Notes under the pieces: generated by a model
Told to the model about the DNA's origin: nothing
The model's input: only the letters and a program-made list of their open reading frames with translations
Database searches by the model: none
DNA from: Marinobacter sp. SS13-12
GTDB lineage: Bacteria; Pseudomonadota; Gammaproteobacteria; Pseudomonadales; Oleiphilaceae
Length of the DNA: 64,000 nucleotides
Direction: 5' to 3'
Assembly: GCF_030227115.1 (NCBI RefSeq)
Contig: NZ_JASSUA010000002.1
Location: 124,001 to 188,000, forward strand
Shown here: positions 45,778-54,637 of the stretch, piece after piece
How the letters are laid out: each line of letters begins with the position of its first letter
Position numbering within the stretch: position 1 is the first letter of the stretch
Translations under genes and position numbers: made by a program

Positions 45778-47163
45778 TCAGAGATTTGCTTCCGCGTATT
45801 CCGCCAGTACCGACCTGGGCACGCCCTGCAGGTGAATATGCCCGCCATGGCGGAAGCTCTTGAAGCGTTCGGTCATGTAGGTCAGGCCTGAGCTCAGGGC
45901 ACTCAGGTACGGGGTGTCGATCTGCGCCAGGTTGCCCAGACAGATCACCTTGGAGCCGTTGCCAGCACGAGTGATGATGGTCTTGATCTGGTGTGGTGTC
46001 AGGTTCTGGGACTCGTCGATGATGATCAGGCTGTGCTGGAAGCTGCGCCCGCGAATGTAGTTCATGGATTTGAAGTGCAGGGGCACCTTGCTGAGGATGT
46101 AATCCACGCTGGCGGTCATGTTCTCGTCGTCTTCGTGGAGCGCTTCCAGGTTGTCCACAATGGCGCCCAGCCAGGGCTCCATTTTCTCGGCCTCGGTGCC
46201 GGGCAGGAAACCGATATCCTCGTCCAGCCCCTGAGTGCTGCGGGTAGCGATAATGCGTTTGTAGATCTTGCTGGCAACGGTCATCTCGATGCAGGCAGCC
46301 AGGGCCAGGATGGTTTTTCCGGAGCCGGCGGAGCCGGTGAGGTTCACCAGGTGAATGTCCGGGTCCAGCAACAAGTTGAGGGCAATGGCCTGGTAGATAT
46401 CCCGCGGCACCAGACCCCAGACTTCCTCGTTCATCAGGTCGTGCTGATGCAGGTCGCGGATGACAATCTGGTTGTCGCTCAGGTCAGACACCTTACCCAC
46501 GAAACCCTGTTCATCAATCACGAACTCGTTGATCGTCAGCTTGGCCAGGTCGCCCTCGCGACGCAGGATGTGTTCGGTGATGCCCTCCCGCTGGATGGTT
46601 TCCACTTTTTCGATGGTGTCCCAGAAGGAATTGGCGAACTCCTTGTAGCCCTTGGGTAACAGGTCGATGTCGTCCAGCAACATGTCGTTGTGGTAGTCCT
46701 GGGCTTCCACGCCGAAGCCCCGGGCTTTCAGGCGCATGTTGATGTCTTTGCTGACAAGGATGATATCGCGGGACTTGTGGCGGGCCTGCAGGGCGGCCAG
46801 GGTATTGATGATCTTGTTGTCGTTGAGGTGTTCCGGCAGGCCGTGATTGCCATGATGTTCGGTGCTCATCAGTATGGACAGTGCCCCCAGGGGTTCTGCC
46901 TTCTTGCCGCGCACGATAGGAACGCCTTTCTCGATGTCTCCGGGGCTGGCGTCTCCCAACAGCTTGTCGATATTGCGTATGGCCTGGCGGCAGTCTGCGG
47001 CGACCGCCTGCTTGCCGGATTTGAGACTGTCGAGTTCTTCAAGGACCGTCATCGGGATAATGACGTCATGTTCTTCAAAATTCAGGAGGGCGTTCGGGTC
47101 GTGGATGAGGACGTTGGTGTCGAGGACATACATCTTTCTGCGAGCCTGCGGTGCTCTTGGCAT
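45778..47163 (-). CDS. PhoH family protein with N-terminal PIN domain
   Basis: The 461-residue protein joins a PIN ribonuclease-like domain (about 10-150, starting YVLDTNVLIHDPNALL) to a PhoH P-loop ATPase (from about 250, Walker A LTGSAGSGKT near 279-288, Walker B SLIIIDESQN). Such PIN-PhoH proteins are RNA-unwinding and RNA-cleaving enzymes in the PhoH2/YlaK group. The PIN acidic residues D and E are visible (LDTNV, VLEELDSL). The CBS-domain gene lies 20 bases upstream on the same strand. Confidence 0.92.
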   Translation of the reverse strand: MPRAPQARRKMYVLDTNVLIHDPNALLNFEEHDVIIPMTVLEELDSLKSGKQAVAADCRQAIRNIDKLLGDASPGDIEKGVPIVRGKKAEPLGALSILMSTEHHGNHGLPEHLNDNKIINTLAALQARHKSRDIILVSKDINMRLKARGFGVEAQDYHNDMLLDDIDLLPKGYKEFANSFWDTIEKVETIQREGITEHILRREGDLAKLTINEFVIDEQGFVGKVSDLSDNQIVIRDLHQHDLMNEEVWGLVPRDIYQAIALNLLLDPDIHLVNLTGSAGSGKTILALAACIEMTVASKIYKRIIATRSTQGLDEDIGFLPGTEAEKMEPWLGAIVDNLEALHEDDENMTASVDYILSKVPLHFKSMNYIRGRSFQHSLIIIDESQNLTPHQIKTIITRAGNGSKVICLGNLAQIDTPYLSALSSGLTYMTERFKSFRHGGHIHLQGVPRSVLAEYAEANL

Positions 47164-47183
47164 AGGGTGTGATACCTCTCTGG

Positions 47184-47675
47184 TCAGCCGTTCCCGGCAC
47201 AGCGGTTGGTGAGCTCCTGGTCGGAGATCAGTTTGAGCATGTCATACGTGGTCACAATACCGGTGATCTTTTCGTCTTTGGTGATGAAAATCCGGTGCAA
47301 ATGTTCACGCATCATCATGTCGGCAATGTCGCGCACCGGAGTCTGCTCGTCAACCGATAGAACAATGGGCGTCATGATGTCGCGAACTTCCACCGGTACC
47401 TTGCCCATTTCCTCGAAAATGGCCATGCGCAGGCGTCGGGCTTCCTGCTCTTCTTCCGGAGTCATGCGGGTATCAGTTTCCGGCCGGCTGGCGTTCCAGC
47501 GAAATTCGGTGATGTCCTTGAGGGTGGCAATACCGACGATCTCACCGGTTTCATCGGTAACAGGGCTGCCGGTTATCTCATTGTCGGTGAGGAATCTTGC
47601 CAGCCGGTCCATCGTCCATGACTCGGGTACGGCCTTGATACTCGGGGTCATGATCTCGTAAGCGAGAACGGTCAT
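47184..47675 (-). CDS. CBS-domain pair protein
   Basis: A 163-residue soluble protein made of two CBS motifs (about 8-60 and 95-155, with SPVTDETGEIVGIATLKDI and HRIFITKDEKITGIVTTYDM). CBS pairs bind adenosine nucleotides and regulate partner proteins. Nothing here names the partner; the downstream phoH gene on the same strand, 20 bases away, is the first candidate. Confidence 0.85.
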   Translation of the reverse strand: MTVLAYEIMTPSIKAVPESWTMDRLARFLTDNEITGSPVTDETGEIVGIATLKDITEFRWNASRPETDTRMTPEEEQEARRLRMAIFEEMGKVPVEVRDIMTPIVLSVDEQTPVRDIADMMMREHLHRIFITKDEKITGIVTTYDMLKLISDQELTNRCAGNG

Positions 47676-47733
47676 TTACGGTTCGGCTCCGTTAACAGGT
47701 CCATTGTAAAAGAGCTTAGCTGTTAGTTACTGG

Positions 47734-48492
47734 CTAGTCATCCCCTGATTGAGTTTTGGGGGTCACACCCTTCAGTTTGCCATCGTCGTCGTAAACCAGC
47801 TCGTGGTTCTGGTAGCGATCCCACCGGGCCACACGCTCTAGCTGTTCGATTGAGCGGATGGGAATATCCACCAGCAGGGTGTTTACCAGCCAGCCGGGTA
47901 TCGATCCGTTGGGGTTGGTGTGCTGTATCCAGATCATGCGGGTCTGGTCGCCCTCGGGGATGAACCGGTACAGGGTGTCGGACTTGTCGACGCGGACATA
48001 GTCACTTTCTTCCTCACGCTGGTCGGGGATGGCGTTGAGGTCCATCACGATCTCGCCGTTGTTCTGGTCACCCCGGGTGCGAATGCGGATGACATAGTCC
48101 CGGTCGGTGACTGGCCAGGGCATGTCGTTGACCGAGTAGGCGTAGCGGTCATGGAAGCTGCCGTCACCGAAGGCGTAGGATTCAGAGCAGTTGTGCACCC
48201 ATTCCACGCAGGACTCCGGGTTGACCATCACGGCCATGAGATTTTCGATGGGCACGTCGAGAACCGCCTCGGCCTTGAATGCCTGGAAGCTGGAGTCGGG
48301 CTGGTCGATGGTGAGTACCCGGATGTTGTCGGTTTCCTTGCGAAGGCTCCAGCCGTCGGCGTTTTCATCCGGCAGCTGCGCCAGTGCAGTGGCCGAGACC
48401 ATGGCGGACACAATGGTCGTCATCAACAGTGTGGTCAACGCCCAAATCCGGCGGTTGATGCCCGGGGCCTTCAGGTTATGCATAGGTTTCAC
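47734..48492 (-). CDS. Exported START-domain protein
   Basis: A 252-residue protein with a signal peptide (hydrophobic stretch about 18-36, cleavage near ALAQLPD) and a START-like lipid-binding domain over the rest (WSLRKETDNIRVLTIDQP, then DRYAYSVNDMPWPVTDRDYVIR). Bacterial periplasmic members of this family are common in marine gammaproteobacteria; their ligands are not known. It stands apart from its neighbours, with gaps of about 58 bases downstream and 192 bases upstream. Confidence 0.85.
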   Translation of the reverse strand: MKPMHNLKAPGINRRIWALTTLLMTTIVSAMVSATALAQLPDENADGWSLRKETDNIRVLTIDQPDSSFQAFKAEAVLDVPIENLMAVMVNPESCVEWVHNCSESYAFGDGSFHDRYAYSVNDMPWPVTDRDYVIRIRTRGDQNNGEIVMDLNAIPDQREEESDYVRVDKSDTLYRFIPEGDQTRMIWIQHTNPNGSIPGWLVNTLLVDIPIRSIEQLERVARWDRYQNHELVYDDDGKLKGVTPKTQSGDD

Positions 48493-48635
48493 ATCCTTGG
48501 AAATGTCCGGGCGAGTCTATCATGGGTGGTGTCTTGCCTTGCGGATGTAATCGGGGGATTGTGAACTGGGTAACTGACTGAAATTCTGAAGGTAACTTTT
48601 GGCCTGATTTGATGGGCAGAATGGGCAGAGTGAAC

Positions 48636-48662
48636 GACTCCGGCAGGTTCCCTGCCGGAGTC
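48636..48662 (-). terminator. Hairpin after minE, probable terminator
   Basis: A perfect 12-base stem (GACTCCGGCAGG and its complement) closes a 3-base loop, starting 23 bases beyond the minE stop. The T-rich stretch lies on the minE side of the stem rather than after it, so it may end the transcript by another route or simply protect its 3' end. Confidence 0.5.
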
Positions 48663-48684
48663 GGAGGAAAAAGGGCGGGTCCGG

Positions 48685-48939
48685 TCAGTGCTCCGGCAGG
48701 GTCACATTCAGTTCCAGCACTGAGCAGCTGTCGTTGCGGTCGACTTCCACCTGCACCATATCATCGCTGATCTGAACGTACTTGCGGATGACCTCAAGCA
48801 GCTCTTTCTGCAATGCTGGCAGATAGTCGGGCTGTTCGCGCTGGCCCCGTTCGTGGGCAACAATGATCTGCAGACGTTCCTTGGCAACACTGGCAGAACG
48901 GTTGTCCTTCTTACTCTTGAAATAGTCGAAGAAACTCAT
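48685..48939 (-). CDS. minE: Cell division topological specificity factor
   Basis: MinE (84 residues) displaces MinD from the membrane and drives the pole-to-pole oscillation. The N-terminal [20 protein letters not shown] membrane-targeting region and the [11 protein letters not shown]inD-contact helix are clear. The C-terminal topological domain (about 35-84) follows. It starts three bases after the minD stop. Confidence 0.96.
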   Translation of the reverse strand: MSFFDYFKSKKDNRSASVAKERLQIIVAHERGQREQPDYLPALQKELLEVIRKYVQISDDMVQVEVDRNDSCSVLELNVTLPEH

Positions 48940-48942
48940 CCG

Positions 48943-49755
48943 TCAGCCCCCCTTGAACATCCGTGAGAAGAAACCCTTTTTCTGGGATGACATAAACCGG
49001 TGCTCACGCTCCTCCCCCAACAGACGGGCAACAGCATCATCATAGGCCTGCCCGGCGTCGCTGTCTTCCTCAAGAATCACCGGAAGCCCCTGGTTGGAGG
49101 CGTTCAGTACAATCTGTGATTCAGGAATCACACCCAGCAGGGGGATAGCGAGGATTTCTTCCACGTCTGCCACCGACAGCATTTCGCCCCTGGCCACCCG
49201 GTCCGGGTTATAGCGGGTCAGTAGCAGGTGTTCCTTGACCGGATCCTGTCCCATTTCGGCGCGGCGGGACTTGCTCTGCAGAATGCCCAGAATCCGGTCG
49301 GAGTCCCGTACCGAAGACACTTCCGGGTTGGTGACCACTACCGCTTCGTCAGCGTAGTACAGGGCCATCAGCGCACCGTGCTCGATGCCGGCAGGGGAGT
49401 CGCAGACAATATAATCGAAGCGCTCGGACAGCTCGTTGATAACCTTCTCGACACCCTCTCTGGTCAGCGCCTCCTTCTCCCGGGTCTGGGATGCAGGGAG
49501 GATGTAGAGGGTATCAACCCGTTTGTCCCGGATCAGGGCCTGGTTCAGCGTGGCTTCGCCCTGGATCACGTTCACGAAGTCGTACACCACCCTGCGTTCG
49601 CAGTTCATGATGAGATCCAGGTTGCGCAGGCCCACGTCAAAATCAATGACCACGGTCTTGTGGCCACGTTTTGCCAGCCCGGTGCTGATAGAGGCGCTGG
49701 TTGTGGTTTTACCTACGCCACCTTTTCCTGAGGTAACGACAATGATTCTAGCCAA
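48943..49755 (-). CDS. minD: Septum site-determining ATPase
   Basis: MinD is the membrane ATPase that recruits MinC. The 270-residue product has the deviant Walker A KGGVGKTT, DFDVGLRNLD, and a C-terminal amphipathic membrane-targeting helix (SQKKGFFSRMFKGG). The start is TTG at 49755, with AGGAA seven bases upstream. This gives the standard N-terminus ARIIVVTSGKGG and the same length as E. coli MinD; an ATG ten codons earlier has no matching sequence in the family. Confidence 0.96.
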   Translation of the reverse strand: MARIIVVTSGKGGVGKTTTSASISTGLAKRGHKTVVIDFDVGLRNLDLIMNCERRVVYDFVNVIQGEATLNQALIRDKRVDTLYILPASQTREKEALTREGVEKVINELSERFDYIVCDSPAGIEHGALMALYYADEAVVVTNPEVSSVRDSDRILGILQSKSRRAEMGQDPVKEHLLLTRYNPDRVARGEMLSVADVEEILAIPLLGVIPESQIVLNASNQGLPVILEEDSDAGQAYDDAVARLLGEEREHRFMSSQKKGFFSRMFKGG

Positions 49756-49820
49756 GGTTGCATTCCTGTTTTGCGGTGGATTCATCGTTTTCCCCGCCTG
49801 TGCGGGTAGTTACGTTCTGA

Positions 49821-50585
49821 TCAGGCCTTTTCCAGTGGCGTTACCACCAGCAGGTCTTCCCTGAGCTGGATCTGGACGGCGGTTTTCCAGCCGTTGTCCT
49901 GAAGATCTTCGGAGATTTTATAGTGTCCGGCGATGGACACAAGCTCTGCTTCAAGAGACTGACAGAATACCCGCGCGTGCTCGGCACCATGAATGCCCGC
50001 CAGGGCCCGGCCGCGTAGTGGTCCGTACACATGGATGTTGCCCGCTGCCAGCACTTCAGCGCCGGCCTGTACTGGCGCCAGAATGATGAGGTCACCGTCC
50101 GGGGCGTATACCTGCTGGCCAGAGCGCACCGGCTGGTTGATGATTCTGGCGGGCGCGGGTTCGCCATGGTTTTCCACCCGTGGCGGTGTCGGGCTATCGA
50201 TGGCCTCCGTGGTCTCAGTGTCCGGCCCGGTGTCGATTTCGCGGTCTCTCTGGTTGCCGCCAGGAAGCAGCGCCAGGGATGCGCCCCGCGCCAGTCGACG
50301 CTGGTCGTCGTTGCCGCCGCGCACGCCGATCACATGAATATTGTGACGGCGGCAGGTTCCGATAATCTTGAAAAAATCCAGTTCGCTGCTTATGCCCTCG
50401 TACTTCTCGAGGCTGACGATCAGCGGAATATCCTTGAAAAAGCCCGGGGCCTGGCTGATTTTGTCCCGCAGAGTGCTTTCGAATTCCTCGTCGTCGAAGA
50501 AATACAGCTCCAGTGCCGTCATGGACACGCTGGCACTCTTGAGCTGGAAACATTGTTTTACCCCGGATACGGCGGTCTCGCTCAT
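49821..50585 (-). CDS. minC: Septum site-determining FtsZ inhibitor
   Basis: MinC (254 residues) blocks FtsZ assembly away from midcell. The N-terminal domain (about 10-105) begins CFQLKSASVSMTALELYFFD. A charged linker with Pro and Glu runs to about 150. The C-terminal beta-helix domain, which binds MinD, has the usual VYAPDGDLIILAPVQAGAEV and IHVYGPLRGRALAGIHG. Its start codon overlaps the stop of the hopJ-like gene (ATGA), an unusual coupling for a min operon. Confidence 0.95.
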   Translation of the reverse strand: MSETAVSGVKQCFQLKSASVSMTALELYFFDDEEFESTLRDKISQAPGFFKDIPLIVSLEKYEGISSELDFFKIIGTCRRHNIHVIGVRGGNDDQRRLARGASLALLPGGNQRDREIDTGPDTETTEAIDSPTPPRVENHGEPAPARIINQPVRSGQQVYAPDGDLIILAPVQAGAEVLAAGNIHVYGPLRGRALAGIHGAEHARVFCQSLEAELVSIAGHYKISEDLQDNGWKTAVQIQLREDLLVVTPLEKA

Positions 50586-50971
50586 GGGTGGGTCTCTTCC
50601 GTGGTGTCGTCCTGAGTGGTAGCCGGGCGCTTGCGAAGTGCCGGGCCGTCAAAGCGGATACCGGACCAGCCGGTGCCGATAAACTGGCGGATATTACCGT
50701 GGCTCTCCCCCGCGGGCTCATCAAGAACCTGCCGGTAATGCTGCGCAAACAGGCGCAAGGTGTCGGCTTCGTTCAGGTTGCAGTACTGAGCCAGAGAAAA
50801 TACCCGGCAGGAGCCGGCATTCTCGCCAGCGCCGTTGTACAACGGCCCATTGTGGAACCCGGTGGGCCGGTACTCGAAAAACCGGTCAATCAGGGCCAGG
50901 GTGTCTTCAAAGTCGCCGTGGCCGGCATCTACGGACGCCAGATGTATGCGAACCGCGTCATTGAGGTTCAT
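50582..50971 (-). CDS. HopJ family protein
   Basis: The 129-residue product matches the HopJ family: YRPTGFHNGPLYNGAGENAG, then SCRVFSLAQYCNLNEADTLR, then HGNIRQFIGTGWSGI. The name comes from a Pseudomonas type III effector, but most members, like this one, sit in free-living bacteria without such a system and have no known role. The start at 50971 has AGAGGG about ten bases upstream. It overlaps the DUF1244 stop by one base and minC by four bases, linking both to the min genes. The C-terminal 20 residues are Thr- and Glu-rich. Confidence 0.85.
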   Translation of the reverse strand: MNLNDAVRIHLASVDAGHGDFEDTLALIDRFFEYRPTGFHNGPLYNGAGENAGSCRVFSLAQYCNLNEADTLRLFAQHYRQVLDEPAGESHGNIRQFIGTGWSGIRFDGPALRKRPATTQDDTTEETHP

Positions 50972-51249
50972 CAGCCGTGATCCCTCTTCGGGCCTTGCTG
51001 ATACCGGGCTTTCCACTCCTCGTAAGGCATCCCGTAAACGATTTCGCGGGCCTCGGGATCGGATAGCTCGAAGCCTCTCTCTGTGGCTTCTGCGCGATAC
51101 CATTTGGAGAGACAGTTGCGGCAGAATCCGGCCAGATCCATCAGGTCAATATTCTGAACCTCGGTGTGTTCACGCAAGTGACTGACCAGTTTTCGAAACG
51201 CGGCTGCTTCGATTTCTGTCTGTGATTGTTCCGGGATAGGGTTCGTCAT
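50971..51249 (-). CDS. DUF1244 family protein
   Basis: A 92-residue protein whose core (AFRKLVSHLREHTEVQNIDLM, then AGFCRNCLSKWYRAEA, then REIVYGMPYEEWKARYQ) is the DUF1244 signature. Function is unknown. The CRNC pair is conserved in the family and could bind metal. The ATG at 51249 is chosen over a GTG four codons earlier because its spacing from AGGTG is better. It is the first gene of the DUF1244-hopJ-minCDE run and lies 75 bases from the LexA box. Confidence 0.88.
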   Translation of the reverse strand: MTNPIPEQSQTEIEAAAFRKLVSHLREHTEVQNIDLMDLAGFCRNCLSKWYRAEATERGFELSDPEAREIVYGMPYEEWKARYQQGPKRDHG

Positions 51250-51324
51250 GGTCGCTTGCACCTGTGTATGGAGTTGACGTTGTGAGCTCCTGACATTCTC
51301 GGCATGTTACCGTAAGATACAAGG

Positions 51325-51340
51325 CTGTACATATGTACAG
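51325..51340. promoter_or_regulatory. LexA (SOS) box
   Basis: CTGTACATATGTACAG is a perfect CTGT-N8-ACAG palindrome. It ends 23 bases before the dinB start codon. Being symmetrical and in a 114-base divergent gap, it could also affect the DUF1244-hopJ-minCDE promoter. Confidence 0.93.
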
Positions 51341-51363
51341 ATAATTTACTTGATTGAAGAGTC

Positions 51364-52428
51364 ATGGCCCAGCGCAAGATTATCCATGTAGATTGCGACT
51401 GTTTCTACGCCGCGGTGGAGATGCGGGACGATCCATCCCTGAGCGACGTTCCCCTGGCGGTCGGTGGTGAGGGTGGCCGTGGCGTGGTCACCACCTGCAA
51501 CTATAAAGCCAGGGCTTTCGGGGTGCGGTCTGCCATGCCCGGTGGTGAGGCGCGGCGCCTTTGCCCGGGGCTGGTCACCGTACCGCCTGATATGGCCCGC
51601 TACCGGGCGGTATCGAAGCAGGTGATGGCGATTCTGCGGGACCTGACCGACCTGGTGGAGCCGCTATCCCTGGACGAGGCCTTTCTTGACGTCAGCGAGG
51701 TCAGTGATCACAAGGGTAGCGCGACCCTGATGGCGCAGTATCTGCGGCAGCGGGTGAAGGACGAAGTGGGTATCACCATCTCTGCAGGCGTGGCTCCCAA
51801 CAAATTTCTGGCAAAGATCGCCAGTGACTGGGAAAAGCCCGATGGCCTGTTTGTCATTCGCCCGGAGGACGTGGATGGCTTCGTGCAGGACCTCAAAGTC
51901 GAAAAGCTGTTCGGGGTCGGACAGGTCACAGCCGGCAAACTCCATGGTTTGGGCGTTACGACCTGTGGCGATCTGCAGAACATTGCCGCCGAGGTCCTGC
52001 TGGAGAAATTTGGCAAGCAGGGCTATCGGCTACGGGAAATGGCCTTTGGCCGGGATGACCGCGACGTGGTGGTGTCCCGCATTGCCAAATCCGTCAGTGT
52101 AGAGCGCACCTTTTCCCAGGATCTTCCCGACAAGCGCGCCTGCGAGTCGGTTATGGCGTCACTGGTGGCAGACCTGAACCTGAGGCTGAGCCGCAAGGCC
52201 GCCCGCAAGCCTATCCACAAGCTGTTCATAAAGATCCGCTACAGCGACTTTTCCACTCACACCCTGGAGCGGGTTCGGGAGCAGATCCGGGAGCCGGGGC
52301 TGGAAGATTACCGGCCGCTGCTGGATGAACTGGTTACCGATACCGGGCGCCCGGTGCGTCTGCTGGGGCTTGGGGTCAGGTTCCGCAACGACGAGTCGCC
52401 GGTTATGCAGTTGCGGCTGTTCGACTGA
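51364..52428 (+). CDS. dinB: DNA polymerase IV
   Basis: DinB is the Y-family translesion polymerase of the SOS response. The 354-residue protein has catalytic acids D10 ([11 protein letters not shown]) and D104-E105 (SLDEAFLDV), the steric-gate Phe-Tyr in CFYAAVE, helix-hairpin-helix elements near 180-200, and a little-finger domain. It ends MQLRLFD, matching the QLxLF-type beta-clamp binding motif. The LexA box directly upstream supports SOS control. Confidence 0.97.
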   Translation: MAQRKIIHVDCDCFYAAVEMRDDPSLSDVPLAVGGEGGRGVVTTCNYKARAFGVRSAMPGGEARRLCPGLVTVPPDMARYRAVSKQVMAILRDLTDLVEPLSLDEAFLDVSEVSDHKGSATLMAQYLRQRVKDEVGITISAGVAPNKFLAKIASDWEKPDGLFVIRPEDVDGFVQDLKVEKLFGVGQVTAGKLHGLGVTTCGDLQNIAAEVLLEKFGKQGYRLREMAFGRDDRDVVVSRIAKSVSVERTFSQDLPDKRACESVMASLVADLNLRLSRKAARKPIHKLFIKIRYSDFSTHTLERVREQIREPGLEDYRPLLDELVTDTGRPVRLLGLGVRFRNDESPVMQLRLFD

Positions 52429-52510
52429 CCCGTAAAAGTAGGTTTGGCCGTTATTTGGCTGTTTTAGTTCAGGGTGCTATCTTTTTAACAGGGCACACGG
52501 AGCCTGAACT

Positions 52511-54637
52511 ATGGACAGTTTATTGGCCTCTGAAGCCTTCGAGTTCGGACTCGGGGCTTTTTTCGTCATATTTCATGCTTATGGCCGGTTCAACACACCG
52601 GTCTCCAACCGCAGCTCCACCACTCGATGGCGCTTCAATGGTTGCTTTGTGTTGTATTCCGGCGCCCTGGTGCTGATCTACTGGCTGGTTACGTTCTTTG
52701 CCTGGGTCTCGCCGGAAGTGGTTGACCGGATACTGCCACTGCTGGGATGGCCCGCTGGATCCGAGATGGAGGGTGGCGACCTCTTCCGTAGCCCGCTGAC
52801 GATTGCACTGATTTTCACCGCGTTGCTGCCGAACTTTCCGGTGCTGAAGAAAGTAGACCATAAGCTGCTGCAGATATTCTGGGACCTGGCGGAAATACCC
52901 GGGCATGCGGTCAAGCTTGCCCATCAGATGTACCGTGCCCCTTACCATATTTTCCCCATGAAATTTGACGAGATGGAGCGGGATGCCAAGGCCTTTGACA
53001 TTCCCGCAAATCGTGGCGAGTTAACAGATGACCATGCCTCTCCGGCCTTCGCCTGGGCAACGGCCTGGTCATTGATCAATGAGGTAAGGCATTGGCACGA
53101 AGGCCGCTCGCGCTATCACCGTTTTATCCAGGACCGGGAGGGCGAGTATGAGGCCCTGAGTATGGAGTTCACCACGCTCAGCTCACGAATTGCCGCTTAT
53201 TATCGACGGCTGGAGGAGCTGGGAGGGCGCCCGCAGCGTATCGAAAAAGACCTCAGGGATTCCTTGGTGAGCGACGGGCGCGACCTGTTCATGAGGCTGT
53301 GTCGCCTGCTGGCCCACGCAGTGCTGGACATCGAGATCGGACCGGGAGCACGTCGGCGCGCACTGGAAACCTTCGGGTTCGAAGTTCCGGACGATGAACC
53401 GGAATCGCTTGGCATGGCAAAGCTGCTACAGGTCGTTGCGATAGCAATGGCGGCTTTTATGGCGGTGTCATTTATCCGCTATACCATCGAGGGGGGGAAT
53501 GGAGCGCCTTTCGGTACCGTCGTATTCTTCGCGCTATTGATGGGGGCCAATTTTGGCGTATCGGCTCACGCCGGCACATTTCCCAAAAGCCGCTGGCGAT
53601 TCGCCGATATCGAGGCAAACCGCAGCCGTCCATGGGGTGGCTATGTTTTCTCTGGCGTCCTGGCAGTCGCTGCCAGTCTGGTTGTGATCTCCGCGTTGCG
53701 GTTCACCCGTTATGTGTTTGACGGCAGGACTTATCAGGCAGGGTTTGACCAACTGGTTGTCGACCTTTCCTGGTCCTTTCCCTACCTGTTCCTCTCGTTT
53801 GCCATAGGGTTCGGTGTTGCCTGGGTCTGTGATACTGAATGGCGGCGTTGGCCGGCCCGCTACAGGCGATGGCTTGATGCGTTGGCCCTGGGCATCATCG
53901 GTGTTGTCGGTGCCTATATCTGTTACAGCGCCATGCATGGTTTTCTCCCCTTCGAGGGAACCAAGGCGCCCCAGTTCCGGGATGCGAGTGTCGCGGGTGC
54001 AGTGCAGTTCATTGTTCAGAGTGCGGTGGCCGCCGCGCTGATTGGTGCGTTGGTCCCTGGTTGGTATCGGCAAAACCGCTATCGCAGTCCGGTTCAACGG
54101 GTCTGTCGTTATATTGACCGCAACAGCCATGACTTGAGGATCGAGGCGGGTAAGCTGGCACCCTTCATGTTGAAAAACCTGCTGACGAAAGTTGCTGCGT
54201 CGTCTGCTATGGCTGATGGACTGCTGGATCATGCCGAGCGGGATGTTCTGCGGGACACGCTTAACAAAATGGCAGAACATAACCTGCTGGATTTCACGGT
54301 AGACGCCGGAATGGAAGAGATGATGCAGCAGGTCGAGCGCTGGCGTGAGGAGGACGCGGAAGCGTTGAGAAACGAGATGCTACAAGCATTACAGATGCTG
54401 AGAGGCAGCGAGTATCTGGCGGGGCTGATGGTTCAGTTGAGTGCAGCCACCGGGTATGCGGACGGCGTGTTCCAGGTACCGGAACAGTACATTCTGGAGT
54501 GCGTCGCCAGGGCTCTGAACCTTGATCCCCAGAGCGAGCTTGCAGCCTGTAGCCTCTGCCGGGGATGGGTGGGGCCCGGGCCGGGCGTTACGGTTCAGGC
54601 TGCAAACAGGACCGACAGCGGCTCGCCAATGGTGTAG
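52511..54637 (+). CDS. Large membrane protein with C-terminal TerB-like region
   Basis: I do not recognise the family of this 708-residue protein. It has three helices near the N-terminus (about 13-30, 47-66 and 95-110), then a soluble stretch of about 190 residues (110-300) that looks mostly helical and charged. Six or so further helices lie at about 302-320, 334-350, 378-398, 421-440, 455-472 and 498-515. Residues 545-690 are helical and resemble TerB: acidic SAMADGLLDHAERDVLRDTL near 565 and YADGVFQVPEQYILECVA near 650, each like the D-G-x-x-D/E metal loop of TerB. The last 25 residues look unstructured and overlap the 3' end of the convergent PAP2 gene by 43 bases. It has no partner genes of the tellurite cluster nearby. 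Confidence 0.8.
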   Translation: MDSLLASEAFEFGLGAFFVIFHAYGRFNTPVSNRSSTTRWRFNGCFVLYSGALVLIYWLVTFFAWVSPEVVDRILPLLGWPAGSEMEGGDLFRSPLTIALIFTALLPNFPVLKKVDHKLLQIFWDLAEIPGHAVKLAHQMYRAPYHIFPMKFDEMERDAKAFDIPANRGELTDDHASPAFAWATAWSLINEVRHWHEGRSRYHRFIQDREGEYEALSMEFTTLSSRIAAYYRRLEELGGRPQRIEKDLRDSLVSDGRDLFMRLCRLLAHAVLDIEIGPGARRRALETFGFEVPDDEPESLGMAKLLQVVAIAMAAFMAVSFIRYTIEGGNGAPFGTVVFFALLMGANFGVSAHAGTFPKSRWRFADIEANRSRPWGGYVFSGVLAVAASLVVISALRFTRYVFDGRTYQAGFDQLVVDLSWSFPYLFLSFAIGFGVAWVCDTEWRRWPARYRRWLDALALGIIGVVGAYICYSAMHGFLPFEGTKAPQFRDASVAGAVQFIVQSAVAAALIGALVPGWYRQNRYRSPVQRVCRYIDRNSHDLRIEAGKLAPFMLKNLLTKVAASSAMADGLLDHAERDVLRDTLNKMAEHNLLDFTVDAGMEEMMQQVERWREEDAEALRNEMLQALQMLRGSEYLAGLMVQLSAATGYADGVFQVPEQYILECVARALNLDPQSELAACSLCRGWVGPGPGVTVQAANRTDSGSPMV

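Noticed and set aside
50582-50971. Type III secreted virulence effector
   Set aside because: The HopJ name is historical; there are no secretion genes nearby and the gene is coupled to minCDE.
52511-54637. Member of a tellurite-resistance or phage-defence Ter cluster
   Set aside because: No terC, terD, terF or VWA genes are nearby; only a TerB-like tail is suggested.
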